Positions 36,876-51,465 of a DNA stretch of 64,000 bases are shown here, piece after piece. The DNA is from Colletotrichum lupini. Lineage: Eukaryota > Ascomycota > Sordariomycetes > Glomerellales > Glomerellaceae. The stretch is from NCBI RefSeq assembly GCF_023278565.1, contig NC_064675.1, positions 1,860,001 to 1,924,000 on the forward strand, read 5' to 3'. The notes under the pieces were generated by a model. The model was not told the DNA's origin. It ran no database searches and saw only the letters and a program-made list of their open reading frames with translations. A program made the translations under genes and the position numbers. Every line of letters starts with the position of its first letter. Positions within the stretch are counted from its first letter, which is position 1.

Positions 36876-39800
36876 ATAAGCGACGATACTATTATTTATA
36901 AGTCAATAGTTTGCTATAACTAGTTTATTATTAAAGACGTACCTCTAAATATTATAAAAAATATATTTATTACGTAGAGGCGTATATTTAACTCCTAGAC
37001 TAAGTAATATATTACTAAAGTAGACGCAAGACGATAGTATCTTTACCTCGGATATCCCGGTCTATAAGCTTTAAAACGCCTCGTTAATATTTTAAACGGA
37101 GTACGAATTAAAGGACCTACTATTATTAAGTATGATAAATACGCACTATTTAAAATTAAACGTTAAGTATATTACTAGCTACGAAATATAGGATAAGGAC
37201 CCGGTAAAAGATTAGTAATCGACTTTTATAACCTACTTAAAGACCTAATAGGGAGGAGAAGCGTAATATTAATAACGGACCGCTAGTTTAGAATAATTTA
37301 GGATTATTACTTAGTAAAAAGAAGCCTAAGTACCATTAATATAATACTCGAGAATTTATTCGGAATTCTTTAGTAGTAGTTCTAAGTTAAACTAAAAGCC
37401 GTAAAATATAATAACGAGATTCTAAAAAAAGGAATTATTACCTCCTCGTTCTTCTACTTATATTATATTAAAATCGAGTTATTAGTACCTAATACCTAGG
37501 CCTAGAACGGTAGAGCTAAGGTATTAAGTAAAGTAATTAAAATAAAAGCGTGGGCTATAAGAATAAGAGCACGACTCTCTAAATATATATAAATTAAAAT
37601 ATATTATATAGCGGTTTACGTATATAATTAAACGCTAAAATATATATATAGCTAGCGAATACTATATAACCGATTTTATATAGCTCTTATATATAAAAAC
37701 GGAATCGTAGTTTAAAATTAAAAACTATATTAAGTATACTTACGTATTTATAAATATAAAGTATACGTAATAACCTTAAAAGCCTAGCTATAATAAAAAG
37801 AAAAAAAAGAATTAAACCCTAAAATATAAATTAGATTTCTCGTCGAATACTAATTAACAAATATATATCGTATTTAGAACCTATAAATAGGCCGGATTAT
37901 TACGATAAGAGATATTATTTTTAATAAAAATAAACTTTTTAATAAAAATATTAACTAACTAAGAGATAATATCCTTTATATTAAGTAATAAGAGCTAACT
38001 AATTTATTTAAATAAATAAAAGAGCTAGAGACTAACCGAAATGTTATAATAAAAAAAGACCTAAGTAGTATTATTATATTTAAAATATAGGACGGCTTTT
38101 AAAGGGAGGATAAGAGCGTTATAACCTAGCTTAGTTAAAAAGACGCCGCTCCCTAAGAAAAAAAAAGAGATATAAGAGCTAAATAATTAGAGGCTAAGAT
38201 TAATTAATTAGTTAGTACTAATAAAGGCTTTAGAATATCCGGGGACGTAGAAGTTAATTAGGGGAAACTAAAAAGTAGCTTAAAAAGCTAAGTAAAAGCT
38301 AGTACTAAGGACTAAGCTAAGAATTCTAATATTTAAAGTCGTCCGCACTTATCCTTTATATCTTTTTTACTAACGGTGCTTCTAATTATAATAATTCGGG
38401 ATAATATAAATTAATTAAGAGTTAAGACTTATAAATACGATAATAATAAGGACGTTTTTAAAATATAAAAAGCGGCCTTCTCTACTAAACATTAAGCTAT
38501 ATTAGTTAGCTTAATAAATAGTAAAAAGATTAATAAGGCTAAGCTCTAATAACTTTTTAAAACCCCCGATAGTTTATATTAAAAATAAATACTTTTATTA
38601 TTACGGAGCTACGCAGAACTTAAGTAATATTTTATAAAAACGATTTTTAAAATAATAGAATAAGAATATCTACGTAGCTATTCTAAAATAAGATTTTAAA
38701 TCGAGATTAATTAATAAGACTCCCGGGTAAAGGATTATTAAATCCTAGACTATATATAGGTTTATATATATAAGTTTAATAAGTACGGACGCTTTTAAAA
38801 GGGGAAGGCGCGTCTTATTATTAAAAGAGATTAATAAGCTAAGCCCGTTAATAAAGAGATATATACCGTAATATTAATTAGACGCTCTTTTTATACGCTA
38901 ATAATAATTTCTATACGCTTTAATCTCGAGCTTATTTAATACGACGCTATTAATAAGTTTATAAATATAAGACTAAATAAAGACGTTTTTATATAAATAT
39001 TACTAAGCTATAAGAAACTAGGAACTATTTTAATACTCTAAAAAGCATTATATAGCTTAAGAAAGTTGCCCTTTTTATAATAAAAAGACTTTACGGCTAC
39101 TTTAAAAGAGATCGGATTTAAGCCCGTGCCTTACGAACCCTACTATATAACTAAAGGAAGTATTATTATCTTTTTTTATATTAATGATATTGTCTTAGTA
39201 TATAAAAAGTAAAAAGAAAACGAAGTTAAGAAAGTAATAATAGAACTATATAAATAATACGAACTAATAGGAGGAAAACTATTATAAGAGTTCTTTAAAA
39301 TCGAAGTCCTCTAGGATAAGAAGAAGAAACTAATCTAGCTATTTTAATCTAATTATATTAATAAGATCGCTAACCTTATTAAAAATATATATTAAAGATA
39401 TAATATTTTTATTAAACGAGAATAGTTATGTTTATATAAGCTATATATAGTTATTATATCTATCTAGCGTTATTAACAAAAGATTGGTTTAATATTATAT
39501 ACCGCTATTATTACGAGGCCTAACGTAGCCTTCGTAGCGTTAAAACTTATTAAGTTTAACGTAAACCCGGGACTTAAATATTATAAGGCTACTAATTAAG
39601 TACTTCTTTATTTTAGAAAAATAGCTTTATTAGCTTTATAGTTTAGTAAAGGCGATGAATTTATTATAACTAGCGATACTTTATTTGCTAATAATATAAA
39701 AAACTATAAGAGTTTATAAGTATACGTTATACGGCTTTTTAATAGTACTATTAGTTAAAAAGCGAATAAATAAGTAACCGTTATTATATTAATAATAAAG

Positions 39801-40230
39801 GCCGAGCTACTTACCCTTACGTAAGTAGCTAAAGAGGCTATATTTATTTCCTAGCTACTTATAAAGCTTAAAGTATAACTAAATAAAGAACGTATATAAA
39901 TCTAATATAATAATTTCTAAATAATATAATTAGTTAATAAGGATATTATTAGAATATAGTTAAAACTCTAATATATAGATATATATAATTATCAGTTAAG
40001 ATAAGAGGCGTAAATAAATAGAATTAAAATAAAATATTAGCTTATTACGAATATAATTATAAATAGGCTTACTAAACTAATATACTATACGTCCTTAAGA
40101 AGATTTATTAAATAAATTAGCTTAGTTAATATCTCTACGTACTTAGAAAGAAAAAAACTATTAAAACTAAAAAAAAAAGAACTCTTCAGTAAAATAGGAA
40201 AATTAGATCTAGATCTAGCTAACTAACTAG
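36876..40230 (+). pseudogene. Copia pol remnant: integrase region, reverse transcriptase, RNase H
   Basis: The reverse transcriptase is unmistakable. YKFNKYGRF then KGKARLIIKRD (about 38,770-38,850) matches the Copia block YK..G...RYKARLVA. NLELI and YDAIN follow near 38,925. KALYSLRKLPFL at 39,042-39,077 corresponds to KALYGLRKSPLLW, and FFYINDIVLVY around 39,171-39,203 is the YVDDI catalytic box with the first Asp mutated to Asn. The latter two are in the same frame, 45 codons apart. The C-terminal NRLTKLIYYTSLRRFI near 40,070-40,115 matches the DGLTK...F end of Copia RNase H. The integrase should lie at about 36.9-38.2 kb, but its HHCC and DDE residues are not resolvable. Many TAA/TAG make the gene dead. 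Confidence 0.85.
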
Positions 40231-40253
40231 TCTCTACTTAAGCGGCCTTAACT

Positions 40254-40260
40254 AGGGGGG
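40254..40260 (+). other. Polypurine tract of the Copia element
   Basis: agggggg two bases before the 3' LTR, at the expected place for the plus-strand primer. Confidence 0.8.
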
Positions 40261-40262
40261 TA

Positions 40263-40464
40263 TATTAAATTAATAACTATATCTAGATAAAGGGATATTA
40301 GAAATACGTTAAATAATATATATAAACTAATAATAATAAATAAATATAAGATAGAACCCCGCTCGGACTAAGATAGGAGGGAATCCCTTAATTAAGTAGA
40401 ATAATTACTTTTCAATTAATTAACCTTAGTAATATTATATTAAATTAATATCGTTTATTTAATA
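40263..40464 (+). repeat. 3' LTR of the Copia element
   Basis: 202 bp, collinear with 33,901-34,102. Differences are nearly all transitions. Followed at 40,465-40,469 by the target duplication aatat. Confidence 0.93.
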
Positions 40465-40469
40465 AATAT

Positions 40470-43400
40470 TACTTTTTTAGTATTATTATATTATTTTAGG
40501 GCTTAGGCGTCCCTAGTAGGATAGTTAATATTATTTTTTAAAATACTATTATTTTAAGTTACTATACTAATCTACCCGAAACTAGTTTTTGTTTTTTAAT
40601 AAGGATAATACTTCTTATAACTACTCGATATTAAATACGATAGGCCTATTACTTATAAAAAAGAATTTAAACTATATTTTATAATTATAATTAACGTAAA
40701 TAGGGTTCTATAGTTAATCTAGCCTTATTTATTTAATATATACTTACTATTTATTAATATAACGAAGTAAAAGCCCGCTAATAATTTTAATTCCTTATTA
40801 ATAACGTCGATATAGAATAATATTTACGACGTTATCGAGCTTTATACTAGTCTAAGTAAAGTATTTATAATAGTAGGATTTTAAATATAACGAGGTTAGC
40901 TATTTAACTCTAGGGCTTAGATTATAATTATTAGGCCTAGGTAACTTAAAGCTTAATAAACTACTTAATGCCGTTTTTATTAAATATATCGTACTAGGGC
41001 TTTTAATAAGCCGGTTAAGTAAAGTTTATTTTAAGCGGCTCTAGCCTTACTATAGCTATACCCCTAAATAACTCGAGCGCTCCTAGTTTATAACTAACTT
41101 TATAATATTAAAAATTCGTTTAATATAATATTAATATCGTAGGTCGAGACGTATTAATAAAGCGATTGCGCTACGGAGAGAACTATTATATTTCTAAATT
41201 TCTATTACTATTTTATTTACGTAAAGTAATATATAGAACTATAAAGTAAATTCGTCTATAGTTCTTAGTTTATAATAGAAGTCGAAATTTTAATTAGTAG
41301 TATATATATATAATATTAAAATACTTTAGTTTTAATAAAGCGAATAGGCCGTAGTAATAGGATAGTTATATAGTACTACCGATATATAATAGGTTAATAC
41401 GGCGTTATAAAGGGGTTCTAAGTAAAGGTGTTTATATATTACTTAAAGTAAGCCCTAGGTAACTTATAATAATTATAAGCTCTCGCTTATAATTACGCGC
41501 ATTTTCGAGCCCTAGCTACTTAAGTTAAATACTATTAAGAATCTCCTTATCCCGAATACTTATTTTACGTATATTACCTCGGGTTTAAATAAACCTACCC
41601 AGACTACTAAGGTATATTATTTTTTATTAAATATCCGGCTCTTAAATAATCGTAGGTTTACTTAACGAATTAATAAATAATAACTATCGAATACTAAGGT
41701 AATCACTAGAAGCGTATAACCTTATAGCTAGTATCTACGATAGTAGGTTAAATACTAATATATTTTTATTATTAGTAGCTATATTTATTAATTACGTAAT
41801 ATATTAAGTACCCTCGAAGTATACGTATTAAATATATTTTTTTTAAAGATATAACTTGCGATACGTTTCTTGCGAACTTATTATATTTTCTCTTAGTATA
41901 TTAAACGGCTATTCGACGGCTAGTCTCTTAATTAATAGCCCGAACTATAATATTACTATAGATTTCTAAAGGAAAGCGGGAGTGCGTCGCCCTTTTAATT
42001 ATTAAAACGAGCTAGGATAGTAACTAACGGGAACGCTAATAGTTCGCTATATATAATAATTTGAAATCGGGTATAATTACTTTATAAATCTACGAAAAGG
42101 TCTTAATAAATATTAAATTATAATAGTTAAGGTAATAGCTAATTCTCTTCTCGTTATAATAGTATTTCCTATAATATTAGATATACTTAATTCCTTAAGA
42201 GCTATTAAAAAAGCTTATGATATTATATAAGAACGGTTAAAATCGCTTAGCGCCGTCTTTTTATACTAAATCTATTAAAACTTTAATATAAAAAAGAAAA
42301 GAGCTACTTTATTAATAACGATTATCTTATCTAAGATAATCTAGTATTAGTAAAGGCTATAAGTTTATAAAATATAAATAGACTTTATTAGGGTTTTAAG
42401 GCGTATTTATAGTATATTTAGTAAATTATATAGAACTAGACTAGGTAAAATAATTAATTAACTAATTTATTAGTTCTTACTTAGTTTTAGCTCTTTATAC
42501 GTTTACGGGTCCGTATATTCCTAGGTGTCTTATTAATTAGTAATACCCGCTATATTTAGCTACCTTAGTAGGGGCTAGGGCAGTATTATTAATAATAAGA
42601 TTTTATACTCCTTATATAGCTTTCTAAATAGTATTTACTAATTATATATAAGTAGTCGTTCCCCCCCCCCCTCTTCTTATTTTTTAACCTATTTAAAGGC
42701 TTATAATCAGGTTTATTTTAAGGGCCTCGAAGCTCGTTTTACGTATAGTCCCGCGCCGTTTCTTATTTTTATTAAAAATTAAAACTAAGCGTAAATTAAC
42801 TAATTAATTTATTAATTACCCTTTATTTTATAACGAGCCTCGTACTTATTCCTTATTTTTATTAAATAACCGTTCTATATATTCTACGTTAATACCCTTA
42901 TTACAACTATTCGATATTAAATAGTTTAGAAAGTCGCCCTTAATTAATTTAATTTAAGTTTAAAGCTTAGTTAATTGCTTTAAGTAAAGCGCTATTAGCT
43001 AGTTAGTTTAACTCGTAAACTCTTTATTTATTACGGACTAGCTATATACGTCCTTTATTATAAAGTTCGTAGGGCATATTTATAATAAGGTAAACCTAAA
43101 TTAATAACTAAAATAAATAGGTATAAAAAATAGCTTTAGGAAAATAGCTAGTCTAGGAATATATATACTAGTGCTCTATTAGTCTAGGGATATAGTAATT
43201 AATAAGACGAGTTTAATAACATAATTTAGTCATATAATTTATTTCTTAACTAGTTTAATACGATGATATAATAACTTAGCTATTTAATAGCTTATAAGCG
43301 GTTATAATAAGAAAGAGAAAGCTAGCTTAAGATAGAGATCTTTTTATTATTCCTATAAATAAGGCGAGGTTTACTAACCCGTTTAGTAGTTACTAATTAA

Positions 43401-45965
43401 TAATACGCACGTTAATAATAATAATACCTAAATAACTTTACTAAGCTAAGTAAGGCATCTTACCGAGATTAGAAACGTTTTATAAAATATTATATTTATT
43501 CAAGTATATAGACCTCCTTATTAATAACTTTTAGTAAAACTTTCTAAGCTTTTATAAGATTTACGATATAGAATATATTTCTATATAAATATATATTATA
43601 TATTAATAAGTTTCCTAGCTTTATACTATGTTAATAAATAAGACGAATAGGGAGAGAGAGCATTTTTTTTAATATAGCCGTTTTAAAATGCGGTATTCCT
43701 TTTATAATTGTTATTATTCCTCCGATATTTAATAATAAGTGCGCTCTCTTACTTCTTATACTTATAAAGCCTAAATATTTCGGTATAATACTCCCTTATA
43801 ACGGCTATAGTTATTAATAAATCGAAGCCTCGTTATCGAAGAGTTTACTCTATTCTGGTATCTTAATTTTTAGAATAATACTTTTTAGTAAAATATCGCA
43901 ATTCTATAGCTATAGCTAAAGAATATATTTAAAATAAAGATTAGGTAAGAAGAAAATTAGCTCCCCCCGTATAATAATAATTATTAATTAGAACTCGAAT
44001 GCGTATTATAAAAAAGTTAGTACGAGAGCCTAACGATTATTATTATTAATAATAATTACGTAATTAGGGTAAGCTTAGGGTATTTATTTTAATAATTATA
44101 TTAAAAAAATAAGAATTGCTATAATTAGGACGTAATTAGAAAAATAATAATAAGAGGGGTAGGGTATATTTAAGTATATATTATAAGAGGGACGTATATA
44201 TATTACCCTACTTAATTTAAATATATAGCTTAGCGAGTGTTTAATAACTTTTTTCTTTTTAGTATTTAAGACTACCTAGCCTAGCTTCTCTCCCCTTATT
44301 AGTTAGCTAATAAGTAATTTCTTATTTAAGTCCTATTTTTCTAAGCTTTATAATTATATAATTCTAGTTATAATATAGTACGTACTTCCCTTTATATATA
44401 GTATAAATAAAATAGTAAGTATATAAATAATAATAGTTTTATAAAAAGGAACGAGACCGTAATAAAAAGAGAAAGTAAGAATAAGAATTTGCCTATTTTA
44501 ATATATATAACTTTTAACCTTAGTCCGTATTATAAATCTCGACGTCTCTAAAAAAGGAGGAGGAGGGAGGCTTAACTTATTAAAGCTCCTTAGAGTTATA
44601 TAATCTATTCCCTTTAATATTAACTAACTATTCTTTATTATTTAACTACTAAGCTAGAGCTCTATTACCCTCGTTAACTACTCTTTAATAACCCAAAGGA
44701 TACTTAGGACCTACTTTCTTATCTCGCTTTTATTAAATTAGTTTATTATTAAAAGAAAGTCGTCCTTTAGCTATTATATTATTAATCTTAAATACTAAGT
44801 AACTATAACTTTATAATTTGCGGATACTTTATATAATAAATTAATAAATAATATATTAAATTAGCTCCGAACGATACTAAGATTCTATTTCTATACGAAA
44901 ATAAACTTAGCAATTAACTAAGTAATCCTAATTTAATATCCTACTCTCTTTTATAGCCCAGAATTATAAGAATATATAAGTATTTAGGTTAAAATAGAAT
45001 ATTTAAGGGTAGCTATACTTAATTACGAGACTAGAGTAAAGTTAGTAAATATAATCCTAAGATATAATTTAATAATTAAGACGGGACGAGTATTCGCAGG
45101 GTATAAAACTTACTCTCTAAGCTCTTAGCTTAGAGCTACTTAATTATTATTATACTTAATAGTTCTTACTTATTATAAAAATAGCTTTAGAATATTCCTC
45201 TTAAATTCTCTAATTAATATAATATATTAGAGCCTCCCGGCGTTATTAAATATATCTTTTTAATAATAAATACTATTAATATATTTACTATTATATTTAT
45301 ATAAAAGTCCTGTTTAAAATTAGTAAAAGATCCGAGGGTACTCCGTAAACTTTAATAGAATAACTAACTCTATTTCTTAATAAAAATAATCCGCTCCGTT
45401 TTATTTTATTTTTAATACCTATCCTACTCTAAGGTTTAGCTTATTTAATTTTATATTAAGCTATAGGTAATCGTTACTAAAAGAATCTAATAAAGTATCC
45501 TACCTCGATTTAATATACTTGTTAAAATTATAAATAGTTTAGATCTTAAGCTAGGAATTCTTAATAAACTTAGTATTTATAAATTTATTACTTCTTAAAT
45601 AGCCCTTTAGTTAGAAATTAATAACTTAATTATTAAGATATTTTATTAAGAGGTTTAATATAGTTATAAAAAAGGCGTTTCGCTAGCTAGAGACTATAAA
45701 TAATAGAATTATAAATATAAAAATCCGTTTAAACGATTTTACGACTTAAAAAAAAGAAAATAAATAAGGATAAAAACTAGAATATTTATTAATATAATAA
45801 CCTTCTATTTTTATATCCGAGGTTAGCGAATATCGGCCCCCAAAAATCGATCTTTTTAAAAACAGTTTTTTAAGCTTATTACTAAATTATCGATTTATTA
45901 ATATTAAGCTACCGGCTTTCGAAACGGCCTTAGTTATTACGGTACTTAGAATATTACCTCTTTTT
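40470..45965. other. RIP-degraded sequence, no assignable gene
   Basis: No domain, terminal repeat or RNA gene recognised. Contains a run of 11 C at 42,661-42,671. The region is uniformly TA-rich, and stops are dense in all frames. Confidence 0.5.
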
Positions 45966-46066
45966 TACTTACTTTTTTACGTTCTTACTTTTTTACTTTT
46001 TTACTTTTTTACTTTCTTATTTTCTTACTTTTTTATTTTCTTACTTTTTTACTTTTTTACTTTTTA
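45966..46066 (+). repeat. Low-complexity (TTTTTTAC)-type repeat
   Basis: About 100 bp of 7-8-bp units of the type ttttttac with some ttttcttac variants. Its reverse complement resembles the purine tract at 47,563-47,614, so the two form a loose inverted pair. Confidence 0.85.
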
Positions 46067-46399
46067 AAATATAACTATAAGTTCGGGCCGTAACCTATTA
46101 AGCTAGGGTGTTTAGTATTATCTTTTTATTATTAGAAATTATTGACCTCCCTTATTTACCTCGTCTTTTATAATACCCTAGACTAATACCTTATTACTAA
46201 TAATTAGTAACCGTATTTAATACTAATATTTCCTCTTTTACTAAAATTAAATTTTATATATATATTATAAACTAAATCTAATTTCTAAAACCCGACGTTA
46301 AGAAGTAGTATACTAAGATAAAAGTACTAGTTTTTACTTATTAAATAATAAGTTTATTAAAACGTTAATAGCTATGTTAGTAAGAAGTTAAATTTAATT

Positions 46400-47560
46400 A
46401 GTAAGTGCTTTAAGATTTAGAGAGGAAAGTACTAATAGAGGATTTAATTAAGGGTTTAATAGTAGCGATCGTAGTTAATATAATATAACTAAAGGGATAT
46501 ATCTAAGTTTATAATAAGTAATACGAATAAGTTAAGGTTATTTAGGGTCGGGCTAATAAAAGTTAGATAGTAATAATTCCTTAAATACTTAGGTAGTAGT
46601 ATATATTTTATAGTATAAACGGCGCCGTTACTTATATCTATTTTAAAATTATAAAACCTATATAATCTACTTAAGTTTTATTAAAAAGCGCATTACCGCT
46701 CTAAGGTTATATTTAAAAATAATAAAAGGCTATTACTTATTATTAAGTATTATTAGTTATACTTAGAGATCGGACTCCCTAGTAACTACTAATAGCCGGA
46801 ATACGTTTAGGACCCCTAACTTATAGAACTTCCCCCTAAGTAGTACTTTTTAGCTATTAATATACTTTAGGCTAAGTTACGTATTAAAAAGCTACTTTAT
46901 TATTAAATAATAATAGGCTACTATTAGACTTAATAATATTTACGTTACTTAATTTATTATTCTCTAGTATTATATACCTAATTCACGAGGCTAACCCGTT
47001 AGCTTTAAATTTAATCTTACTTATTTTACGTTTAAAAAGAGTTTATACCCTTTAGGGATTTATAATAGCTAATACTTTATATTATTAAAGCTATTATAAT
47101 CCTAAAGAAATTACTTATATTTTACGATCGACTCCTTATACTTATTTATTAATTCTCTTACGACTTTATTAAAATTATTATAAACGATAGGTAGTATAAT
47201 ACTCTATCGTATCTTCTAAAGAAAGCGGGGATATTTCCTTAGCTCGTAAATCGTAGTTTATAAAAAAGCGTATAAAATTAGTATAAATATATCGAACCTA
47301 AGGTCGTTTTTAACTTTTATTAAGAATTTATAAGCTATTTTGCGCTTTAAAACTATTAGCGCGTTATTATGCGGGTAGTACTCGCTATTTAGAAATAAAC
47401 CAATTATAACTAAAGAATTCGTCTTATATTTGCTACTTATTTTAGTATTATTTTGAAAATAGGTAAGGACGTTATATAAGGATCGGATATACTTACTCTC
47501 TATAGTATGGGATAAGTATAGGAGGTAGGAATAAAGGCTAAGAAAGAAAAATATATAGAG
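46400..47560. other. Unassigned sequence between the low-complexity tracts
   Basis: The endonuclease domain of the following LINE would be expected near here, but I cannot identify its catalytic blocks. A plus-strand frame ends in a Lys-rich tail at the purine tract. Identity is open. Confidence 0.35.
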
Positions 47561-47562
47561 GG

Positions 47563-47614
47563 TAAGAAAGTAAAAAAGTAAGAAAGAAAGAAAAAAAGAA
47601 AAAAAGAAAAGGGA
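47563..47614 (+). repeat. Purine-only low-complexity tract
   Basis: Repeated aagaaag / aaaaaag units, nearly all A and G, with gtaaaaaagtaag in common (inverted) with 45,966-46,066. Confidence 0.85.
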
Positions 47615-47989
47615 AATAGGGGTTTAAAAAAGGATTACTTATACTCGCTCCTACTTTAATAAGAATTTAATATATCTTAACTACTTTATTAAAATAGAGT
47701 ATAAGCACCGTATAGGATTAATAAAAAGAAATACCGAGCTACTTAATTACTTATATACTAAATTATAAGAAATTTCTCTATTTAAAATAAATATAATACT
47801 ATAACTATAATAAGCGATAGATAAAAGAGAGCTAAGAAGTATATAAAATAGTACGCAATAAAAAAGGCCGTATTATAAAAAAAGCTCTTTAATAAATATA
47901 TTACGAAGTAATTAAAATAGCGGCTAAGTTACCTAGATTACTATAAAAGATTACTAAATAGACCCGGAGTAGATAAAGCTAGCCGTCGA

Positions 47990-50900
47990 CTATTATATTA
48001 GAAATTAAGAACCTTAATACGTTTCAAGTCGCCGTAACGCCTAAAAGAAAAGCTATACTTTTTAAAAAGACCTTTTTCCCCCTACTACCTAAAGCAAATC
48101 TCGAAGATATTAATAACGTATCGTATAGTAACTAAATTAGCCTATTATTAATATTAAAAAGCGAAATAGAAAATACTATTTAAGAAGTAGTACTACTAAA
48201 GGCCCCGGGCCCTAACGGTATTACGAACTTAGTATTTTAAGTAACTAAACTTTAAATTACGCTATATCTTATTATTACGACTTAATATATATAATAAAAC
48301 TAGGGCCTGCCTTATAAGGCCTGCGGCAGTTATTATATTATATATATAAAAAAACGAACTTAGGGTAACTCCTCTTAGGATAGAAGAACTATAAATAAGT
48401 TATATAATTATGATTATATAATAAGATAAGAAACGGACGCCCGTAAATAAGTAAGACGGACGATTATAAATAAGTAAAATAGACGACTGTTTAGTAAATA
48501 GTTAGATAATAATAAATAAAGATATTATAAAGGATATATTTAAGAACGAGACTTATATATAATATAAACTTAAGCTGGGCTTAAGGATAGACTTCTTATA
48601 GCTTTTTTAATAATTAACTTAGTATTAGATCTTATAATCGCTTTTAACTATTTTTATTAAGAACCCTTTTAATAAGACTACGATTAATTACTAAAGCCTT
48701 AATTACTTACTTTATAACTTATAAATATAGCTTTAGGGAAGCTTTTTACGATTATAATACTATTTACTTAGTATTCGTAGCCTTAACTTTTATTAATATA
48801 CTTACTATAATTAGCTAGCTATAACACTCGTCTATATATTTAACTAGAGCCTCTAACTAGGATATTATTTATAATACTTTAAAAAGTCTATTACGGTAGT
48901 ATTTAAAAAGCTAAATAAAAATAACTATATAGTGCTTAAAATATATAAGCTAATAGCCCTTTTTAATATAGTAAGTAAAATTATAAATATTATTATAGCG
49001 AGGAGACTAAGCTACCTTATTAAAATATATAGATTATTATTAAATAGTTATATAAGTAAGAAAAGACGTTAGTTAACGGAATATATACTATACTAAATCG
49101 TAAATAAGATATATAAAGCCTAGGGTTAAGGATAGGGAATAGTAATAAGCCTACTTTTTTTAGATATATTAAGCGCTTTTAATAACGTTTCGTATTACTA
49201 ACTCCCGTATAACTTATAAAAAAAGTAGATTAATAAAGCAACGATACGTTAAGTTATTAATTTCTTTAGATACTAAGAGACGGAGATTTATGTAAACGGA
49301 TTCCGATCCGAAACTTATAAACTTAATATTAGTATCCTATAAGGGTCGCCCCTTTTATTAATATTCTACTTCTTTTATAACGTAAATCTTTTAAATAGCT
49401 ATAATAAGACCGGAGATATCATAACTACCGGCTTTATTAACGACGTAGCGATCCTTATTATAAGAGATAGTACGAAAAAAACTTATTAAAAGCTCTAAGA
49501 AGCGTTTTAAAAAGCCGAGACGTAAGCTCTTATTTATATATCCGTCTTCGTACTTAAAGAGTTCTAGCTTACTTATTTTATAAGAGCGAAAACCCGAATT
49601 AATAAAGATATAATATTTTATAGTTTATAAAGAGAAATTAAGCCTAAGGTAACTTATGAATACCTCGGTTTTATTATAAACTTAGCCCTTAAGTAAAAAA
49701 AACATATCGACGATATAAAATATAAAGTTACGAATACTATTATAATACTTAGTAATCTAGGTAGCTCTACGTAAGGCGTAATAATAAGAGAGATAAGAAC
49801 GATTTATAAGGGAGTAGTATTATTATAAATAATATATATATACTCGCTATAGTCTAATAGTAATTAAAATAAAATAGGTTATATAAAAAAAGTATTAAAT
49901 AAACTATAGAAGCTCTAAGCTAGAGTAACTAAGATAATATGCGGAGTATATAGAGTAACCTCGTTCTTAGTACTAAATATAGAAATATACCTCCTATTAA
50001 TCGAATAATAAATATAAAAATATAATATTAATACTATTAGTAAAGTAGGTATAGCCGAAGTTATTATACGTAAAGGAAAGAGAATTAGCTTAAAATAAAC
50101 GATAATAAACCGGATACGTAATAAATAAAATATAACTAACGAATAATACGAGTATAAGTATATACTATTTTTTATTACTCCCCCGTAATAGTAAGGATTG
50201 CGTATTTATATTATTAAAAGTACGGAGTAGGCTAAAAAAGAATACTAACGCGGTTTATATTTATATAGACGGTAGCGGTATTAATAGTTAGATTAAAGTA
50301 ATAGTAGTTTATATAACTATATAATAAACTAAGAAATCTTATATAGGGGATAATACGATATTTATTATTTATATAAGAGAGTTTTAAACTACCGTCCTAG
50401 CTCTTAAGATAGTATAAAAAGATAAAGAAAACGGAAACTACCGAAATAAAGTTTTTATATATACCGATAACTAGGCTATTATTAAATCGTTAACTAATTT
50501 AAAAAGAAAGTCCGGCGCGTACTTTTTTAAGATTATTATAAAAAAAATAAAAGCCCTTTAAAAATAAGGACTTAAAGTCGAGCTTTAGTAAGTACTAGCT
50601 TATATTAGTATTTAAAATAACGAAATAGTAAGTATCGCTACTAAGGAGGTAATAGGATAGAAGCTAAATGATTAAATAAGTTTTAAAATAAATAAGCCGA
50701 GAGCCTTATTTAAACTTAGGTTAATAATTAGAATATAATTATATAAATAGTCTTATTACGTATAGTAAACTAATTAAAAAACTAAAATATAAAGGAGAAT
50801 ATTATTTTATTTTATACTAAAACTAATAAAAAAAAGTCCTCGAATTTTACGAAGGCCTTAGTAAACGCTAGAGCGTATTCTTAGTTTAAATATATATAAA

Positions 50901-51250
50901 AAAGATCAGGCTCTAGGACTTCTTTTTTAACTAAAGAGTACTAAGTATTATTAATACTAATTATTTATATTAAAAAGGACGATAAACGGTATTATATATT
51001 TTATTATAATATTATAAGTTTTAATAACTCTAGCGCTAAGAATTTAGAACCCTCTTAGGACGATATAATCTCTAAGTTATATTAAATAAGCGTAAAATAG
51101 CCGCTAAGGTAATTTAATATATAAAATAAACCAAGATCTTTAAGTAATACGGGATTAAGTTATATACTAAACTAAGCTAAATATTAAAAAGAGATTATAA
51201 GTATACTAAACCGTTATATAAAGAAAAAGACCTTAATAGAGCCTAGATAT
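47990..51250 (+). pseudogene. LINE ORF2 remnant: reverse transcriptase and RNase H
   Basis: LKAPGPNGI at 48,196-48,222 is the conserved KAPGPDGI entry block of LINE reverse transcriptases, with Asp changed to Asn. LLFLDILSAFNNVSYY at 49,151-49,198 matches LxLDVSGAFDNVxH, and TGFINDVAILI from 49,427 is the FIDDVAIL catalytic box with its first Asp mutated; these two share a frame, while 48,196 lies in another. RNase H blocks follow: YIDGSGINS near 50,270 (DGSG), an acidic-helix segment TTVLALKIV near 50,390 and FIYTDN then AIIKSL near 50,455-50,490 (TDNQAAI), again in different frames. Stops are TAA/TAG at Gln/Trp-like positions. Confidence 0.85.
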
Positions 51251-51465
51251 ATATATATATTAATAAAGAACTACGGTTTATATAAGGGGTTTAGCTAAAT
51301 ATAGATAGAGGTTAAAAAGTAAAGTAGGAAATTTAGAAATAGCTAGTTAGTATTTTATATTAGCGAAGTAGGGCGTTACGGATTAATACTTGAAGCGCTT
51401 TAGTTATTAACTAAACCCCGCTATCTAGGCATAATTACTAATTAAAGCGGCTAAAACTAAATAGG

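Larger units (their letters stand above)
33901..40464 (+). mobile_element. Complete RIP-inactivated Ty1/Copia LTR retrotransposon
   Basis: Two 202-bp LTRs, a 5-bp target duplication (aatat), a purine tract directly before the 3' LTR and a Copia-type reverse transcriptase on the plus strand identify the element. Total length is 6564 bp; removing the nested 1.07-kb insertion and its duplicated site leaves about 5.5 kb, normal for Copia. LTR differences are almost all transitions, as expected for RIP rather than age-related random change. Terminal TG and CA of the LTRs read TA and TA, also a RIP effect. Confidence 0.93.
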
